This document shows positions 58,855 through 64,000 of a stretch of 64,000 nucleotides of DNA, piece by piece; position 1 is the first letter of the stretch, and each line of letters opens with the position of its first letter. Where the stretch lies: NCBI RefSeq assembly GCF_032362555.1, contig NC_083505.1, positions 6,687,501 through 6,751,500 of the forward strand. The letters are read 5' to 3'. This DNA is from Amyelois transitella (lineage: Eukaryota > Arthropoda > Insecta > Lepidoptera > Pyralidae). The notes beneath the pieces are model-generated. The model was not told the origin of the DNA. It saw nothing but the letters and a program-made list of their open reading frames with translations, and ran no database searches. Position numbers and translations under genes: made by a program.

Positions 58855-61800
58855 TTAGTTGATCTGACCAAAAGAAAAAATGTTATAGTGTTATTAATTG
58901 ACTATTTATTTGGATCAATAACAAATAATTCTATGATATCAAAGAGTTTTATGACAGTACCTAATTAAAATTCGTTAAAATATCTCGTTTCTTAATTAAT
59001 AAGTTTATTTGGGGTGACCCGATTTTGATGAACTTTGAATGAATTAATATGGTTTAGATCTTGGAAATAGGCATATATACTCGTAAAAGCGGGAATTTTG
59101 GATAACGCAGGCGAGAATGCGGGTAAGTAGGTACAAGGTAATAACTAGTAAGACACGTAGGACCTACATGTATTCAACCAACTGTATTCGTCAACAAATT
59201 ATATGAAGTTTAGTATTATATATTCAAAATTGAATTCCTACAACCTAACCTTTCTAAATGTTGTACTTGTTAAAATTCAATAACATTTGCAGTCCGTATT
59301 TAAACTTGGAGGGCTTTGTTTTGTATTGACAACGACAATGACCCGTCACGATGCGTCACGCTGCATTGTATCGCATATTTAAATGACAAGCAATGCGACA
59401 CTCGCATGCCAGTCGACGTGAAAGCCATATTTGACAATTCAATGAATGCCACTTCAAATCTGTACTTACATTTAAACCCCCAACATGGTAATGAGATGCG
59501 TGCCATTTCTACAGGACTAAAATTTTAATAGTGCGTGTTGATCAACAACTTTTATTATTAATACTTACCATTTAAGAGCAGTATTTCTTAGTAATTGACT
59601 GTATTATGAACTTATCAATACTGAAATCTAATTTAATTGTACATTACAATGCCACCATCCCGTGGCACAGAACTATCTAGACATTTAAAACGATGCGTTT
59701 ATTCACTATTAGGCTGAACGCGTGCCGAGGCATAATAATCAGTTGATCTCATAAATAAATTGTGAGCTTTGAATTGAAAAACAAAAGGGGATCAAGTTAT
59801 TAGGAGTAGAAAAGGGCGCGCGTGCCGGCGCGCGGGTGGCGGCTCTCGGAATCCGCTTGTTCCATGAGGTGACATTAGATAAATGGCTTTCGTAGACAGA
59901 TGACGGTCGAAGATGCTCACTAATCACAAGGAATGTTGTTTTTAGTAGCAGTCTAAGTTATGATTGCAGTGTCTGTTTATATTGCAAGATTTCGTAATAA
60001 TTTTTATCATAAAAACATATGAATTGGATACCTATCTAAATACTTTAAATTAAGTAGCTGCAACACAAGAATTACATTTTAAAAATTACTTCAAGAAAAA
60101 TAATGTCTGCTTAGACGTGTTTTTCTTCTGTCAATTAGTATCTAAGTAACCTACCTACTCAGTGTTAAATACACTTACATAAATTAGGTTTCTCGCTTTG
60201 TGTGACTTTACTATTGGTATCTTCAACATTAAATTGCTTACTCAAACAAAACTTTCAGATTGTTCTGAATAAATAATGGGTTATTTTGAAACAAATCTTA
60301 TGTTTATTTCATTTAAACACGTAAACTTATAAGTCTGAATGATTTAAGAGAAACGACATAAGCCAACTGCTCCAGTTGTTCAGAGAATTTACGAGGTCGC
60401 TCGAACACGGCAAATACATTTGTTAATAGACACATTAGCCGTTTAAATGCGTCTGCGCCGACTGCTCTTAATTGTCGACAAACTGTCAGGAAAGCCATGT
60501 TTGTAATTTTGTATCCTCTCTCACAATAGGCTCGTTGACTTAAATTGTGTCGATCATGCCCTATCAATTGATAGCTATTTTTATTTTATTGGACTTGCTT
60601 GCTTTTATAAGGGTAACGATTTTATTAGGATATCATGGAAAAGTGATGACTCGAACCTAACACATCTTTACTTTATTATCTTGATTCTTGTTTTACCTAT
60701 TAAAACAAACAGCATAGGTACTCAAGTTCCAATAGTAGGAGAAAAAAAGTTACCTACATTAGGAAAGTACCTAAGTAGTTACCATTACTTATGCGCACAT
60801 ACACACTCTCAAATTCAAATTTGTGTCACCCGTCATAATCATACACATTTAAATAATATAAAAGGGAAGTCAGTGTTAATACTGATTAGCATACAAACAA
60901 CATAATATATGACTCAACTTAGCAAAAGGAAAACCTAAATAAATACTACTATACCACTATCCTTGACAATAAATAGTGTTAGACTTTAGCTTTACTTTCA
61001 ATCATACGGTAATTTCGAAGTAGGAGTAAATGTTGACACAAAATAAAGCTTGTTTTGGACGTTCCATTTTTAAAAGTAGTTCCTACTCAATGAATGAATA
61101 ATTCTTTGCTTACCACCAATCAACATGTCATGGTCTTTACTGCGCGCTAATTGGAGTGAAAAGTAAATACATACACATCTAAAACAATGCTTTGCTCAAT
61201 TACCATAATGGCAACGTACGATTGGTATTGTTTTAGCGTTTTCACATCACTAACGAGCTTCAAGTGGCGCGTGTGCAGGGGTTCTACTATACTATACGTC
61301 TATCCTTTTATTTCCCCACTTTCATTTTGTCATTATTATACCCATTTTTGTTTATTAGAATTTTGTTTATTTGTCATTTATAAATGTCATAAATACTACC
61401 TTCTACTATTTGATTTCAAATAGGCATGACACTTCGCTATGCAGTTATCTGATTAGCATGATAATTATGAAATCTACAAGGTGGGTGTATACAACATCTT
61501 GAAAAGTTAAATAAATCTTATTAATTGTTTTATCTATCTAATAAGCTAAATTTTAAAAATAACTTACAGTACCTACTTACCTAGTTTATTTCAATAGCTT
61601 AAATATTAAATGCATAATACATACCAATTATAGCAAGTCTTACTTAAGAGCTCCGAATAGTCATACAATTGCGAGACGTCACAATGTCTGCTCGGATCAA
61701 TAAGTGAAACAGTGCGGTAGAATGCACACGATTGAGATTTAGATAACAATGTTACACTGCATATATCTCAATGAGCTGAGTTTCGCAATGTAAGAGCGAT

Positions 61801-62059
61801 TAGAATGGAGCAGACGTTGTGGAGCAGCGAGCGCGCAGACCACCGGCGTCGGCGGCTGCTTTGCGGAGCCGCCGGACCGTGCTGTTGAGGCATCCCAATA
61901 AGAACACTTGCTTACCTTATCTTATCACTCTCTAGGCTATAAGATTATCGAATTCTGTCATAAACAATAACACAGATTTTTATTTTTGCCAAACTTTAGA
62001 GTAGGGAGCGAATAAAAAATGTAAAAATATATTATGTACTTTAATTACTACGATTAAAG
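58855..62059. other. no convincing gene; GC-rich islands 59810-59850 and 61810-61890
   Basis: Apart from the candidate ORF at 60313-60567, only GC-rich islands stand out: GGGCGCGCGTGCCGGCGCGC at about 59814 and a GCCGGCGG-type stretch at 61845-61880. Confidence 0.4.
60313..60567 (-). CDS. candidate 84-codon ORF, unknown
   Basis: A minus-strand frame with protein-like composition: RGYKITNMAFLTVCRQLRAV, then RLMCLLTNVFAVFERPRKFS and LEQLAYVVSLKSFRL. It is GC-richer than its surroundings and an internal Met has good context (ACAAACATGG at about 60499). I do not recognise the family, see no splice partners, and chance is possible. Confidence 0.25.
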   Translation of the reverse strand: MIGHDRHNLSQRAYCERGYKITNMAFLTVCRQLRAVGADAFKRLMCLLTNVFAVFERPRKFSEQLEQLAYVVSLKSFRLISLRV

Positions 62060-62212
62060 GTTCAAAGAGAAGGGCTATGTAATAAACTTGGGAATCTTCT
62101 TGAAGGCGATGCTAACAACCCGTCATGATTTGAATCTCAATTTCACAATTAAGCCAAACAGCAGAACGTGGCCTTTCAAAACGGTATACCGACGTGATTA
62201 TACGTATGTAAA
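62060..62212 (+). repeat. SINE copy, diverged
   Basis: GGGCTATGTAATAAACTTGG to CGACGTGATTATACGTATGT, with the hairpin block deleted. Confidence 0.55.
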
Positions 62213-64000
62213 GGTTTTTATTTTTAAGTAGAAGCATGGATGTAGAAGCAAGCATGGATTCTATCCTACCTATTATATAACCAGCTAGAAGCAAGGGTAA
62301 AGTATCAGAAAGACCCGCACGAAGGACGGGTTCAATACAACTGCGGCTATTCATGACTCCGTTCACTGTGTATTTGAGGTGTATTCAGTTTTAATGCTGG
62401 CTGAATGAAGGGGCTCATATCAGCCGAGGAAACGAGTAGGTAAGTAGTTACATTAATATAGGTAGGCTTACTGACTTATTTTTTCTAACTTTGACAACTA
62501 TAAACAATTGTTTATAACTACCTAACTACTTAAGAATCATACCGAATATAACATTCGTTTTATAATTAAAATCCTTTCTAATAGTTGGCTACGATAAATA
62601 GAGCTGGATCAATCTGTCTACCTATAACTAATTCAATGTACCACTTACAAAATGTTAAATGTGCATATTAGGATATTCCCTTGAATGTCGAAAAACTTTC
62701 TATAGGTAGCAAAACGACTGCATTGTCAGGGGGCCATTCATTGCTATTGAATATCAATCAATACTTGTCAGAAGATCTCTTGTTCACGCATACTTTAACA
62801 AACAACAAACAACATTGTAACTTGTGCATCGCACCTCGTGTACTCGGGATAACATTACAAATATATAATATTAACTCTATGTTTGTGTCGCAAAGACGCA
62901 TTTTGTTCAAAACTAGTACACGCGAAGGCGGCATATCATAACACAAAATAATGTTATTCTTACTTAATCTTTTGTGTAACTTTTTTGCACCATTTCATTG
63001 AAATGTTTGGATATATCTGTAATTTGATAAAAGAAAATCCGGCCATGAATGCTTTCAATGAATCCCTTTTAAATATGTAGGTAATCGGTATACCTACTAA
63101 GCAAACAATTCATATAATGAGTTTAATAATCTAATGTCCTCTGCGTAAATTTTTATCATAAATATTTTTTTAATTTAAAATACTTACCAGCAGTTAGCAA
63201 TGATAAATGGTAGCAATCAGCGGCTGCCAGTTTACACTCAACTTTGTACGCAATATAAAACGTGACGGGTCGAGCGAGCCTGCGCCTGCGCTGCTGCTGC
63301 ATGTGGCTCCGCCTCGTCACGTCTCGCGCCAGACACAGACGCAAGCTTCTGTTATTTGCTAGAATTACTACCAAATTGCCGGTAATAATCATTCCCATCA
63401 AGTCCAACGGATATTACATTTATAGCCATGATATTGTTTTTAAAATTGTGAAGAGATGCTTATTCTAAAGTGGTGTCCATGATGCAAATACAAATAAGTA
63501 ACATAGATACGTTGGTATTACACTTTTTAACTGTTTCAACAGCATGACCATCATTGCACTGTTTTGCCTATTATATGCCTAGTAGGTTTAAATTAAGTAC
63601 TTAATAACCAATTATAACAGTTGTTCAACATTGCAAACAAACAACTTGAATATATATTATCTTCGTTAATTTATGACGAAAGAAACAAATGTTACATTGT
63701 TTTTTGCTGCCGTCATATGTTTATATTTTATTAAATGATGTAACAGAGTCATTAAAGATCGTTTAACCCGTCGAGAACGGACCACCCTCATCCGGTTAAC
63801 ATAATGCTACAAATTATAATAAAACAGAAGTAAGTACTTACACAAGCGCACAAAAATATAGGTGTTACTTTCTTTGTTCCTAAGCACAGTAGAGAGAGCC
63901 AATAAGCACAATAGTACTTAGAACGCCACAACCAACGCATTAAAGAAAAATTAAGTTTTAATAAGCACATTTAACATTACTTTAGATAGTCGCATTTTCC
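62213..64000. other. no gene seen; GC-rich island 63255-63345
   Basis: The island (GTGACGGGTCGAGCGAGCCT... to CGTCACGTCTCGC) has open frames on both strands but no splice or domain evidence; it may be a promoter or first exon of a neighbouring gene. Confidence 0.4.

Overview
The window looks like nuclear DNA from a moth or butterfly (Lepidoptera). It is AT-rich, its protein genes are split by short introns with canonical GT-AG borders, and it is crowded with repeats typical of lepidopteran genomes: RTE-type LINEs, CR1/jockey-type LINEs, short Helitron-like elements with A|TC...CTAG|T borders, and a SINE with a (TATG)n tail. No species is assigned.

Layout. 1-21 kb is a gene-poor stretch with LINE, SINE and Helitron remnants and a few short GC-rich islands. 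21.3-27.0 kb, minus strand: an eight-exon gene for EOGT, the ER-resident EGF-domain O-GlcNAc transferase (527 aa in my model, ending in HEEL). 27.0-29.5 kb: Helitron and rearranged RTE insertions. 30.0-39.3 kb, plus strand: an eleven-exon gene for Dp, the E2F dimerisation partner (457 aa), with an E2F-like site upstream and introns full of repeats. 40.7-43.8 kb, minus strand: COPS9, the smallest COP9 signalosome subunit (59 aa, three exons); an unrelated-looking plus-strand first exon sits in its second intron. 44.6-46.9 kb: a broken Ty3/gypsy pol fragment and a LINE 3' end. 47.3 kb: a small 88-aa coiled-coil ORF. 48.1-50.9 kb, minus strand: a six-exon DUS2 gene (tRNA dihydrouridine synthase with C-terminal dsRBD, 449 aa) with one GC-AG intron. 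51.2-54.3 kb: a nest of three 5'-truncated LINEs (RTE, R2/R4-like, CR1/jockey-like) and a Helitron. 54.3-64 kb: gene-poor, with more repeats.

The four recognised genes are ordinary housekeeping or regulatory genes and do not form one pathway. All four assemble with consistent splice phases to lengths close to those I recall for their families, so they look functional despite the repeats.

The most interesting material is in the mobile elements. The abundant SINE (about 20 copies) has the same 3' end as the RTE LINE, which suggests the RTE machinery moves it; two copies have 13-14 bp target-site duplications. There is also a 118-bp palindromic MITE with perfect 32-bp terminal inverted repeats and an 8-bp target duplication inside a Dp intron, and a Helitron family carrying internal minisatellites.
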